In this document: one piece after another, positions 35,701-43,331 of the stretch
How the letters are laid out: each line of letters starts with the position of its first letter
Position numbering within the stretch: the first letter of the stretch is position 1
Origin: Bifidobacteriaceae bacterium
GTDB taxonomy: Bacteria; Actinomycetota; Actinomycetes; Actinomycetales; Bifidobacteriaceae
DNA length: 64,000 nucleotides
Reading direction: 5' to 3'
NCBI GenBank assembly: GCA_022651005.1
Contig: JALCQD010000005.1
Location: 55,940 to 119,939, forward strand
Made by a program: the position numbers and the translations under genes
Notes under the pieces: generated by a model
Seen by the model: the letters and a program-made list of their open reading frames with translations, nothing else
Databases searched by the model: none
Told to the model about the DNA's origin: nothing

Positions 35701-38608
35701 GTCTTTCTTAGACTGGACTTCATTGAGGCGGACAATCAGACCTGCGATTCCCCACACGAGCAGGATCTTTCCAGTCTTTCTTAGACTGGACTTCATTGAG
35801 GCCTGAATCTTCGCGGCGCTTCGGCCACGTCGGTCGACTTTCCAGTCTTTCTTAGACTGGACTTCATTGAGGCGGCTGTCAGCTGGAATTCCGCACCATG
35901 GCCTGCGACTTTCCAGTCTTTCTTAGACTGGACTTCATTGAGGCTTTTGAGAAGGCATTGCCTGATGGTTTGACTTTCGACTTTCCAGTCTTTCTTAGAC
36001 TGGACTTCATTGAGGCTACTTGTATTCGATGCTGTGGCGAGACTATACGAGCGCTTTCCAGTCTTTCTTAGACTGGACTTCATTGAGGCGCGAATAAGTC
36101 TTCCCGCGTCAAAGATTAATCGTGCTCTTTCCAGTCTTTCTTAGACTGGACTTCATTGAGGCAAACGAGATAAACGAGACGAACGCCCGAATTCGCGCCT
36201 TTCCAGTCTTTCTTAGACTGGACTTCATTGAGGCCAGTATGAGGATCAGGAAGCCAAACGCTACGGTCGCTGCTTTCCAGTCTTTCTTAGACTGGACTTC
36301 ATTGAGGCGAGTGAACGGCTATGCCTACATATACGCCTCTCGCTTTCCAGTCTTTCTTAGACTGGACTTCATTGAGGCTCCACGAACAACGGTCCCTTGC
36401 CCTCCTGCTGCCGCCTTTCCAGTCTTTCTTAGACTGGACTTCATTGAGGCTGTACCAGACGGGACGGGCACACGTGCGCTCACCTACTTTCCAGTCTTTC
36501 TTAGACTGGACTTCATTGAGGCCGGGATCGCGGGCAATCCGCAACCGCTCCACGCCGCCTTTCCAGTCTTTCTTAGACTGGACTTCATTGAGGCTCTTTG
36601 AACAATGCCACCGCAGTGAACGTGCCAGATCTTTCCAGTCTTTCTTAGACTGGACTTCATTGAGGCTTTGCTAGCGCCGTCCCAGCCATAATCGTCTAAG
36701 CCCTTTCCAGTCTTTCTTAGACTGGACTTCATTGAGGCCTCATGGCCTCACATCCCGATGCCGCATTTCGGCATCCTTTCCAGTCTTTCTTAGACTGGAC
36801 TTCATTGAGGCGGCCCTCGAACCTTTCGCCAGGGAGTCTGCGATATCTTTCCAGTCTTTCTTAGACTGGACTTCATTGAGGCCCAAGCCTTCGCGTTGCC
36901 GATGCCGTTGCCCAGTCCCCGCTTTCCAGTCTTTCTTAGACTGGACTTCATTGAGGCTGCGTCTCGAACGTTCAGGCCGTGGAAAAGGTCGACTTTCCAG
37001 TCTTTCTTAGACTGGACTTCATTGAGGCTGAAGCCGATGGCGGCTACATGCGTCAGCAGAGTGCTTTCCAGTCTTTCTTAGACTGGACTTCATTGAGGCT
37101 GGCAAAGCATCGGAGTCGGCCAGAACGACATTGAACTTTCCAGTCTTTCTTAGACTGGACTTCATTGAGGCTGTTCGAGATAGATCTCTTCGGGGACGAG
37201 CTCAGTCTTTCCAGTCTTTCTTAGACTGGACTTCATTGAGGCAGAAGAAAGGCCCTTAATGTCCTCCAGCGAAATCTCCTTTCCAGTCTTTCTTAGACTG
37301 GACTTCATTGAGGCGTGGGGCTCGGCACCCGCGATCTGATGACCGTCGCCTTTCCAGTCTTTCTTAGACTGGACTTCATTGAGGCGCCCGGTTCTTGCAA
37401 TGGTGTTCTCACAGGTGCTGGCTTTCCAGTCTTTCTTAGACTGGACTTCATTGAGGCTTTTAAATCGGTCGGTATGGTGCTTACCCAGACCGCTTTCCAG
37501 TCTTTCTTAGACTGGACTTCATTGAGGCGAGTGCTCAACAGGCTCGGCGCGCGCATTTCCACTCCTTTCCAGTCTTTCTTAGACTGGACTTCATTGAGGC
37601 CCCTCGACCTTGCCATCCTTGAAAGTCACATCCTTGCTTTCCAGTCTTTCTTAGACTGGACTTCATTGAGGCGCGGGCAACGGAGTCATCCAGATTCGCG
37701 ACAACTTCTTTCCAGTCTTTCTTAGACTGGACTTCATTGAGGCTCAACGCATGAGTCGACGGCGGTGCGGTGGCTGAGCCTTTCCAGTCTTTCTTAGAAT
37801 GGACTTCATTGAGGCCAGCACACGGTCGGCACCACCAATGCCACTCCTACGCTTTCCAGTCTTTCTTAGAATGGACTTCATTGAGGCCGTGGCGCGATTG
37901 ATGGTCTTCTCGGCCCCGCAACCACTTTCCAGTCTTTCTTAGACTGGACTTCATTGAGGCGACTTTGAAGCGCTTTGCCACGACGGTTTTGACGTCCCTT
38001 TCCAGTCTTTCTTAGACTGGACTTCATTGAGGCAGGCAGGTGAGGGTGATGACGCGGTGGTCAGTGGCCTTTCCAGTCTTTCTTAGACTGGACTTCATTG
38101 AGGCACTTTCTAGCCTTGCTCACCACGTGCCAGAATCGACTTTCCAGTCTTTCTTAGACTGGACTTCATTGAGGCGTCTTGCCGTTTTGCGTGGTGCCGA
38201 GCTCGGGGTCGCTTTCCAGTCTTTCTCAGACTGGACTTCATTGAGACGCCGACAAGACCGTCTTCAGCCTCACCGACATCCGCTTTCCAGTCTTTCTCAG
38301 ACTGGACTTCATTGAGGCAGCGCCCACCATCTGGCCCGGTCGACAAATTTCGATCTTTCCAGTCTTTCTCAGACTGGACTTCATTGAGGCAGCGCCCACC
38401 ATCTGGCCCGGTCGACAAATTTCGATCTTTCCAGTCTTTCTTAGACTGGACTTCATTGAGGCGTAGCTACCTCACGAGCAACCAAGTTTCTTCACGTCTC
38501 CTTTCCAGTCTTTCCTAAACTGGACTTCATTGAGGCTCGGCATCGTGCGTACCATGCAGCAAAATCGCGCGCCTTTCCAGTCTCTCTTAGACTGGACTTC
38601 ATTGAGGC
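32742..38608 (+). CRISPR. Type I-G CRISPR array, 82 repeats and 81 spacers
   Basis: The 36-bp repeat starts CTTTCCAGTCTTTCTTAGAC and ends TGGACTTCATTGAGGC, with an internal hairpin CCAGTC/GACTGG. I counted 82 copies, with repeat starts 70-75 bp apart and spacers of 34-39 bp. Repeats are identical from the leader side up to about 37.7 kb. Then variants appear: A for C in the hairpin (37780, 37852), C for T in the loop (38212, 38283, 38355), and more changes at 38501 and 38573. Two spacers are duplicated (33068/33212 and 38319/38391). The many short frames here are repeat artefacts. Confidence 0.98.
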
Positions 38609-38636
38609 ATAAGTACTTCAAGGAAAGGAGGTGAAC

Positions 38637-38732
38637 ATGGAAAACATATGGCAGGCAATCACCGCACTAGGAACGCTCCTCACCGGAATCGCAGCACTGA
38701 TAGCGGTTCTCAAGAAGCCACCCAAGAAGTAG
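38637..38732 (+). CDS. Small single-pass membrane peptide, 31 aa
   Basis: A 31-codon frame with a near-perfect Shine-Dalgarno (AAAGGAGGTGA just before ATG). The product has one hydrophobic helix (WQAITALGTLLTGIAALIAVL) and a basic KKPPKK tail, like small phage holin-type or type I toxin peptides. It begins 28 bp after the last array repeat and is followed by a strong hairpin and a second tiny membrane gene. The function is unknown. Confidence 0.6.
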   Translation: MENIWQAITALGTLLTGIAALIAVLKKPPKK

Positions 38733-38739
38733 CGGCACA

Positions 38740-38772
38740 GGGGTTCCGAATAGTCAAAGTATCCGGAACCCC
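38740..38772 (+). terminator. Hairpin between the two tiny membrane genes
   Basis: GGGGTTCCG and CGGAACCCC form a perfect 9-bp stem with a 15-base loop. There is no immediate T-run; it could be a partial terminator. Confidence 0.5.
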
Positions 38773-38786
38773 GGCCTCCATTTTCC

Positions 38787-38939
38787 ATGAACATCATGAG
38801 CAAATCAACAATGGGAATAATCTCCCTCGCCTGCGGAGTCTGCAGCATCGGACTGAGCTGGTGGAATCCCTACGCCGCAGGGGCGATGGGCCTCATCGCC
38901 GGCGTCTGGGGATTCATCGCAAGCATGGAGAAGAAATGA
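38787..38939 (+). CDS. Small hydrophobic protein, 50 aa
   Basis: A 50-residue protein with two probable membrane segments (MGIISLACGVCSIGLSWW and AAGAMGLIAGVWGFIA) and a charged MEKK tail. Its stop overlaps the start of the HTH gene (ATGA), so the two are coupled. An internal ATG at codon 4 could be the true start. No family is recognised; phage or plasmid origin is likely from the context. Confidence 0.55.
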   Translation: MNIMSKSTMGIISLACGVCSIGLSWWNPYAAGAMGLIAGVWGFIASMEKK

Positions 38940-39124
38940 CGACTGAGTATCTCAGCTTCACCGAGGTAGCGGAACGTCTTGGCATCACCAAAGGCGGACT
39001 CGGCAACTACAAGCTGCCCACACCCGACGCGCTCATCGGTAAGACTCGTGGCTGGCTGCCAGAGACGATCGACCAGTGGAACGCGGCACGTCCCAGGCAC
39101 GGTGGCAGACCGAGGAAAAAGTGA
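38936..39124 (+). CDS. AlpA/excisionase-like HTH protein, 62 aa
   Basis: A 62-residue DNA-binding protein. The N-terminal HTH (LSFTEVAERLGITKGGLGNY) and the following RGWLPETIDQWNAARP segment match a group of actinobacterial phage and integrative-element excisionase-like regulators. The tail is basic (RHGGRPRKK). It is coupled to the preceding 50-aa gene. It may regulate the small membrane genes or have directed excision of a lost element. No integrase gene is present. Confidence 0.72.
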   Translation: MTTEYLSFTEVAERLGITKGGLGNYKLPTPDALIGKTRGWLPETIDQWNAARPRHGGRPRKK

Positions 39125-39126
39125 AC

Positions 39127-39185
39127 GCTATCTCGCCTCATTGATGTGAGAAGGTTCCATTGATGTGGAATGGAGGCGAGACAGC
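39127..39185. repeat. Large imperfect palindrome after the HTH gene
   Basis: Arms of 13 bp (GCTATCTCGCCTC and GAGGCGAGACAGC) pair at 12 positions. Inside are a TTCCA/TGGAA hairpin and two direct copies of CATTGATGTG. It may be a terminator, replication or element-end structure. Confidence 0.55.
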
Positions 39186-39302
39186 AAAACTAATCTCCTC
39201 GGGAAGATGCGCAAGAGAGAGAACCCAAGGAAAGCATGAATAAACCCCAGTGATTGGCCAGGGTTAGCGTCGGTGAGATTCCCCCAGGGAAAGACCTCAC
39301 AA

Positions 39303-39338
39303 CTTTCCAGTCTTTCTTAGACTGGACTTCATTAAAGC
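39303..39338 (+). repeat. Solitary degenerate CRISPR repeat
   Basis: It matches the array repeat at all but three of the last positions (TTGAGGC is TTAAAGC). It lies 694 bp after the array and shows the array once extended further or was split by an insertion. No second repeat follows at spacer distance. Confidence 0.85.
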
Positions 39339-39541
39339 AGCGGGGCAAGCTGGTGACATTAGCCGGTACGATGCAGCAACTGGTTAGCGACTGCAAAATA
39401 GGCAAGCATCCTTATTGATAACATGCGCGTCCTAACGGTTAAGCAACTTGCTGAGGCATCGTAAGTCCCCATAGAGAAACTACTTTCACAGTGAACGAAT
39501 CCCCGGGATAATAGACGACATACAGAAAGCAAGGTGTCGCA

Positions 39542-39700
39542 ATGACCAGCGTCAAAGAGACTCGCGTACATGAACCATCGAAAGACGAACGAGTCCGAAA
39601 ACGGATCGACGAGATAGCGTCGATGTTCTCGAAAGATTCAGCATGGCAGCAAGCGGACTCAGACGACATCAAGAAAATACTGCGGAACAGAAATGAATAG
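39542..39700 (+). CDS. Putative antitoxin of a VapBC-like module, 52 aa
   Basis: A 52-residue charged protein with a helical KDERVRKRIDEIASMF segment. It overlaps the PIN-domain gene by eight bases, the classic antitoxin-toxin arrangement. AAGGTG precedes its ATG. An 11-bp palindrome TTCACAGTGAA at 39485-39495 is a candidate autoregulatory site. No known DNA-binding fold is evident; identity rests on size, order and overlap. Confidence 0.65.
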   Translation: MTSVKETRVHEPSKDERVRKRIDEIASMFSKDSAWQQADSDDIKKILRNRNE

Positions 39701-40112
39701 GCTTTTCCTAGACACTAATTTCCTCCTCGACCAGTTCGGCAGCGGCCGCCCGGAGTTCGCCGCCGCAAGGACCCTGGCCCAGCACATGAAAGACAATGAC
39801 GTGCGCGGAGCAATCAGCCCTCACTCGCTGACCGATTTCGATTACATCCCGAGTAAGGAACCCAAAGCAGGAAGACTCATAGCCCTGACCGCGTTCGTCG
39901 ACTGGTACGAGGTCATACGGCTTGACGGATACCTGATACGTACCGCGATAGGCTCGGGCGAGCGAGATTTCGAAGATGGCGTTGTGCGCGCTTGCGCTGA
40001 GGCTTGGGACGCCGATTACATAATCTCCAACGACAAGAAGACCTATAAAGAGAGCTTCATAGAACGCCTCTCACCAAGCGAGTACCTGCAACGCGAGGGA
40101 ATAGCATACTGA
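39693..40112 (+). CDS. PIN-domain toxin (VapC-like ribonuclease)
   Basis: A 139-residue PIN domain. The first acidic residue is in LFLDTNFLLD; further acidic residues appear near the middle (SLTDFDYI) and in GERDFEDGVVRACAEAWDADYIISND, the third and fourth positions of the PIN site. VapC toxins cleave tRNA or rRNA. It lies between a decayed CRISPR repeat and the mini-CRISPR in front of csb1, in the same direction as the cas genes. Confidence 0.82.
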   Translation: MNRLFLDTNFLLDQFGSGRPEFAAARTLAQHMKDNDVRGAISPHSLTDFDYIPSKEPKAGRLIALTAFVDWYEVIRLDGYLIRTAIGSGERDFEDGVVRACAEAWDADYIISNDKKTYKESFIERLSPSEYLQREGIAY

Positions 40113-40181
40113 ACAAGCCAGCAGAATAGCTTGAAAGGTAGGCGCCTGCGCGCTTCCCCTCCCCCAACGTAAAAGGCAGCG

Positions 40182-40287
40182 CTTTCGGTCTCTCCTAGAC
40201 TAAATTTCATTGAGGTTCCACTGATGAATGCTTCCACGTCTGGCGCGGTGCGGCCTTCCAGTCTCCCCGAACTGGACTTCACCAGTC
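40182..40287 (+). CRISPR. Degenerate mini-CRISPR (two repeats, one spacer-like segment), CreR-like candidate
   Basis: First repeat 40182-40216: ends TTTCATTGAGGT and has one base deleted near CTTTC-GGTC, with several substitutions. Second repeat about 40254-40287: CTTCCAGTCTCCCC then ACTGGACTTCA. A 37-bp spacer-like segment (40217-40253) separates them, within the main spacer range, and orientation matches the main array. The unit sits 75 bp before the csb1 start. The first bases (with one repeat base, TTCCACT) are complementary to AGTGGAA at 40344-40350, which overlaps the csb1 Shine-Dalgarno. A third partial hairpin copy follows at 40283-40306. Confidence 0.6.
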
Positions 40288-40361
40288 TTCCCGTGACTTA
40301 GACTAGACAAAAGGTTCAAACAACGATGTTTAACGGCAACAGTAGTGGAAGGAATACGGTC

Positions 40362-41582
40362 ATGGGCAATAATCTCACCCTCGAGGATTTAAACGAAGCC
40401 GCAAAAATCGGCGGCCCGGCTACTCTGACTCAGCGAACCGAGCTCCAGCCCGCCTCAGGTCCTGACGGCGTCGTCGCCCCCGCCAAGTACACAGACCGGA
40501 GCGGGAACGGTACCTATGTTGTCGAAGACTGTTTCATCGACAACGAGCCGCAGAAAACCGTCCTTCTCGACAGTCGCACTTCCTCCAGCAACCGTCTCGA
40601 AGATTTCATCACAAAGGCTATCAAGGACGAACGCGGAATCCTCGGCAAAATGCCCCACATCAAAGTCACGTACAAGGATGGCGAGCGCGAGCGCGTCTTC
40701 TTCGATACGCAACTTCCTCATCGCGCTTTTGACGGCCACATCCGCATCGGCAGCACTGCCTCCGGACTGGTTTCTGCAGATGAAACCTACATCTCTGCCC
40801 GCAATTCCGATGCCGACAATATGATGCCGCTCTTCCTCCTCTCTCCCGATACCATCGCTCTCGGCGCATGGGACTCCACGCGCAACAAGAATCAGCTGCG
40901 CATTGCATCGTCATTCAACGGAGAAGTCTTCGGCGTCTTGGCAAATCAGAACGACGATCCAAAGACTACATTCATCCATCGGGCGGGCGCGCGCGTCGAC
41001 CCCGTGGAGGCAAGCATCAAGTTCACAGGAAATGACGTTAAGAGCATCGCTGACATCGTCTCTGGCGACATCAGCGACAACCTAAAACAGAGCTTCGTAA
41101 AAGGCGGCAAGAAGGGAGCCGGATCGAAACTCGGCCTCGGAGCCATCCCACCGTCTGTTGCTAATGACACTCTCGATGGTGTTGCCGTTCGCTCCATCGT
41201 GCGCACTCAGGTCATCAGCTTCGCCACGTTGCGCGCACTACGCTTTGGTCTCGCGCCCGAAGGGGACGCCGCCATTCGAACGCTCCTATTTGCCACTCTT
41301 ATCGACGCCATGGTTGGCAGCAACCGCGACGGCGCCAATCTGCGTGCCAACTGCCTCCTCACCGAAACGTCAGAACCCCAAACGCTTATTGACCGCCGTT
41401 ACGGTAAATTCGACGAATTGGACCGCATCACGCTCGACGCTGCCGACGAACTGCTCGAGCAGGCTTACAAGCAAGCACACGATCTCGCAGGAATCGATTG
41501 GAGCGGCCAGACGTTCGAAGTAATCGGCAACCCCATCGTCATTGCTTCCGGCACTGCCGACGACGACTCAAGTGACGACTGA
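40362..41582 (+). CDS. csb1: Type I-G backbone protein Csb1 (Cas7, GSU0053 family)
   Basis: A 406-residue crRNA-binding backbone subunit. The basic GGKKGAGSKLGLGAIPPS segment (about residues 246-263) is characteristic of Csb1/Cas7g. The start at 40362 has GGAAGGA eight bases upstream, preferred over ATG at 40326. It is the first gene of the csb1-csb2-cas3-csb3 operon. The Shine-Dalgarno overlaps the target of the mini-CRISPR spacer-like segment. Confidence 0.92.
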   Translation: MGNNLTLEDLNEAAKIGGPATLTQRTELQPASGPDGVVAPAKYTDRSGNGTYVVEDCFIDNEPQKTVLLDSRTSSSNRLEDFITKAIKDERGILGKMPHIKVTYKDGERERVFFDTQLPHRAFDGHIRIGSTASGLVSADETYISARNSDADNMMPLFLLSPDTIALGAWDSTRNKNQLRIASSFNGEVFGVLANQNDDPKTTFIHRAGARVDPVEASIKFTGNDVKSIADIVSGDISDNLKQSFVKGGKKGAGSKLGLGAIPPSVANDTLDGVAVRSIVRTQVISFATLRALRFGLAPEGDAAIRTLLFATLIDAMVGSNRDGANLRANCLLTETSEPQTLIDRRYGKFDELDRITLDAADELLEQAYKQAHDLAGIDWSGQTFEVIGNPIVIASGTADDDSSDD

Positions 41583-41597
41583 GCAGAGCGCAGACTC

Positions 41598-43331
41598 ATG
41601 CCCTTCGTTATCTCTGCCCGGTTCCTGCTAGGAACCTATCAGGGATCAGACGGTTCTGGTGCGCCAGAACTGTATCCTTCCCCTGACCGCCTCTATAAGG
41701 CACTCGTGTCCACTGCTTACCGCGTTTTCGGATTCGAGGCCGACCACTCACAAGCGCCACACACCACAGCCGCCCTCCCGGATTCCACTATTCAAGCTGC
41801 CTTGTCATGGCTTGAGTCCAACCCTCCAACCGCCATCAGACTCCCGAAGATATCCACGGACACGAACGACACCACCGACCGTGAACACATCACCGTCTAT
41901 CGCGATAAAGGAACCATCACAAAGGGTGCGAAGAAAATCAGTCCGGCTGTCGCTTCGATCTCCACGTCATATCCGTCAGGAGCAGCAGGAGCGATCTTAT
42001 GGCAATGGAAGAACGCCCCCGACCATGAGATGGTTCGCGCATTCCAGACCCTCGTAGGAGAGGTTCCCTATCTCGGTGAGGCTGTGTCGTCCGTTGTTAT
42101 GGCAGCTCTAGAAATTGCCGACGACGGGTACCCGGCACAAAGTTCCGTAACACTCGCCACAGATCGCCATGATTTCTACAACGACATCACTTTCGCCGTA
42201 CCTCTTACAGGTCGGCTGCAAGAGCTACAAGAGGCCTACAAGAGCGCTTACCCCGCCAAGAAGAAGACACCCGGAAAAGACAAGGAAGAGGAGCGGAACG
42301 TCCTTCGCAACGACGCAAATCAACGCGTCGATTTCATCGGATACACCTTCAGTAAAACCTCTCAAACTGGGCGCATCACTCCCCCATGGCCTCGTGGCAT
42401 TGTTCTCCCCGTTCACGCTGCCAACACTCGTCTGTGGAACCCCGAGCAGAGCGAATTTGTTGAGTGGGCAGTAGCACTGCACCGCTTCCTCATAAAGCAG
42501 TGGGGATTGGGATGCTCCCCGTATCTCACAGGTCAATATGCAAAAAGTGCGGCGGTAACACAGCCGGCAAATAACGTGTCAATTCAGGTGGTTACACCAG
42601 ATCCACGGCTCTCTGCGGAATTACTACGCTCAAATAACGACACTCACGGCGGCGCTTTCTTCCTTTTGATGATTCCCGCTGATATCCCTCCGGAGGATTA
42701 TCAACGGCTTTATGACATCTGCACTTCTATCGAAGGGCAGCATCTGTACTACCACGGCTCCCAACAGAAGATTATGTTCGGCGCCCCAAGCACCGCCGAT
42801 CTCACGGCCGCATGGCAAGCTCCCGCAGCTGGAATGCACCGTTTCTGGAGTCCTTCTCCTCTGGGGATTTACGAGACGCGAGCAATGCCAGACCCCAGTG
42901 GTAAGAACCGTCGCTGGGGCGCACGAGAAGCGATGCAGTTATCTCTCGCTCACGTCTGGCGTGATTTCTTCAATTCTCAAGATAAGCAGAAGCAAGAGCA
43001 GAAAGATCAGGAGCAACCACTGTTGAAGCCCAAGTCTCGCGAGCAAAAGTACTGGGATTCAGTAAGAAAGGTTGCTGCGCCAACTTCCGGTTTCCGAGTT
43101 TTTGGAGCGCGCACCGTTCTGCGAACAAATATGGCGCAGTATTCTCACCATCGCGACGCTTCAAATATTCTCAAGGGGTTCAGCGGGCTGCTCGAGATCA
43201 AAGGTGACGCTATGAGTACGGCCGTCGCCGCGATTGGGCAAAGTCGTCACCTCGGAGGCGGTTTTCTGGTACCGGTTGATGTACCCGAGCAACTTTTGGA
43301 TGAGAAAGGGGCACCATCGTGGAGCCGCTGA
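41598..43331 (+). CDS. csb2: Type I-G fused Cas5-Cas6 protein Csb2 (GSU0054 family)
   Basis: A 577-residue protein. The Cas5-like N-terminus (VISARFLLGTYQG, then PSPDRLYKALVS) is followed by a C-terminal Cas6-like half (LGGGFLVPV near the end). It should process pre-crRNA and cap the 5' handle, so no separate cas6 is needed. It lies 15 bp after csb1 and overlaps cas3 by 13 bp. Confidence 0.92.
   Translation: MPFVISARFLLGTYQGSDGSGAPELYPSPDRLYKALVSTAYRVFGFEADHSQAPHTTAALPDSTIQAALSWLESNPPTAIRLPKISTDTNDTTDREHITVYRDKGTITKGAKKISPAVASISTSYPSGAAGAILWQWKNAPDHEMVRAFQTLVGEVPYLGEAVSSVVMAALEIADDGYPAQSSVTLATDRHDFYNDITFAVPLTGRLQELQEAYKSAYPAKKKTPGKDKEEERNVLRNDANQRVDFIGYTFSKTSQTGRITPPWPRGIVLPVHAANTRLWNPEQSEFVEWAVALHRFLIKQWGLGCSPYLTGQYAKSAAVTQPANNVSIQVVTPDPRLSAELLRSNNDTHGGAFFLLMIPADIPPEDYQRLYDICTSIEGQHLYYHGSQQKIMFGAPSTADLTAAWQAPAAGMHRFWSPSPLGIYETRAMPDPSGKNRRWGAREAMQLSLAHVWRDFFNSQDKQKQEQKDQEQPLLKPKSREQKYWDSVRKVAAPTSGFRVFGARTVLRTNMAQYSHHRDASNILKGFSGLLEIKGDAMSTAVAAIGQSRHLGGGFLVPVDVPEQLLDEKGAPSWSR

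Noticed and set aside
32742..38608. Many short frames with repeated SFLDWTSLR or LNEVQSKKDWK blocks
   Set aside because: They are translations of the CRISPR repeat in different frames and not proteins.
38637..39124. Anti-CRISPR operon with an Aca-type regulator
   Set aside because: Order (small unknown genes then an HTH gene) fits, but the first two products are hydrophobic membrane peptides, unlike known soluble anti-CRISPRs, and the HTH is excisionase-like. Kept only as a weak possibility.
39127..39185. Integron attC site
   Set aside because: The palindrome has inner hairpins but no conserved integrase core sites, and there is no integron integrase.
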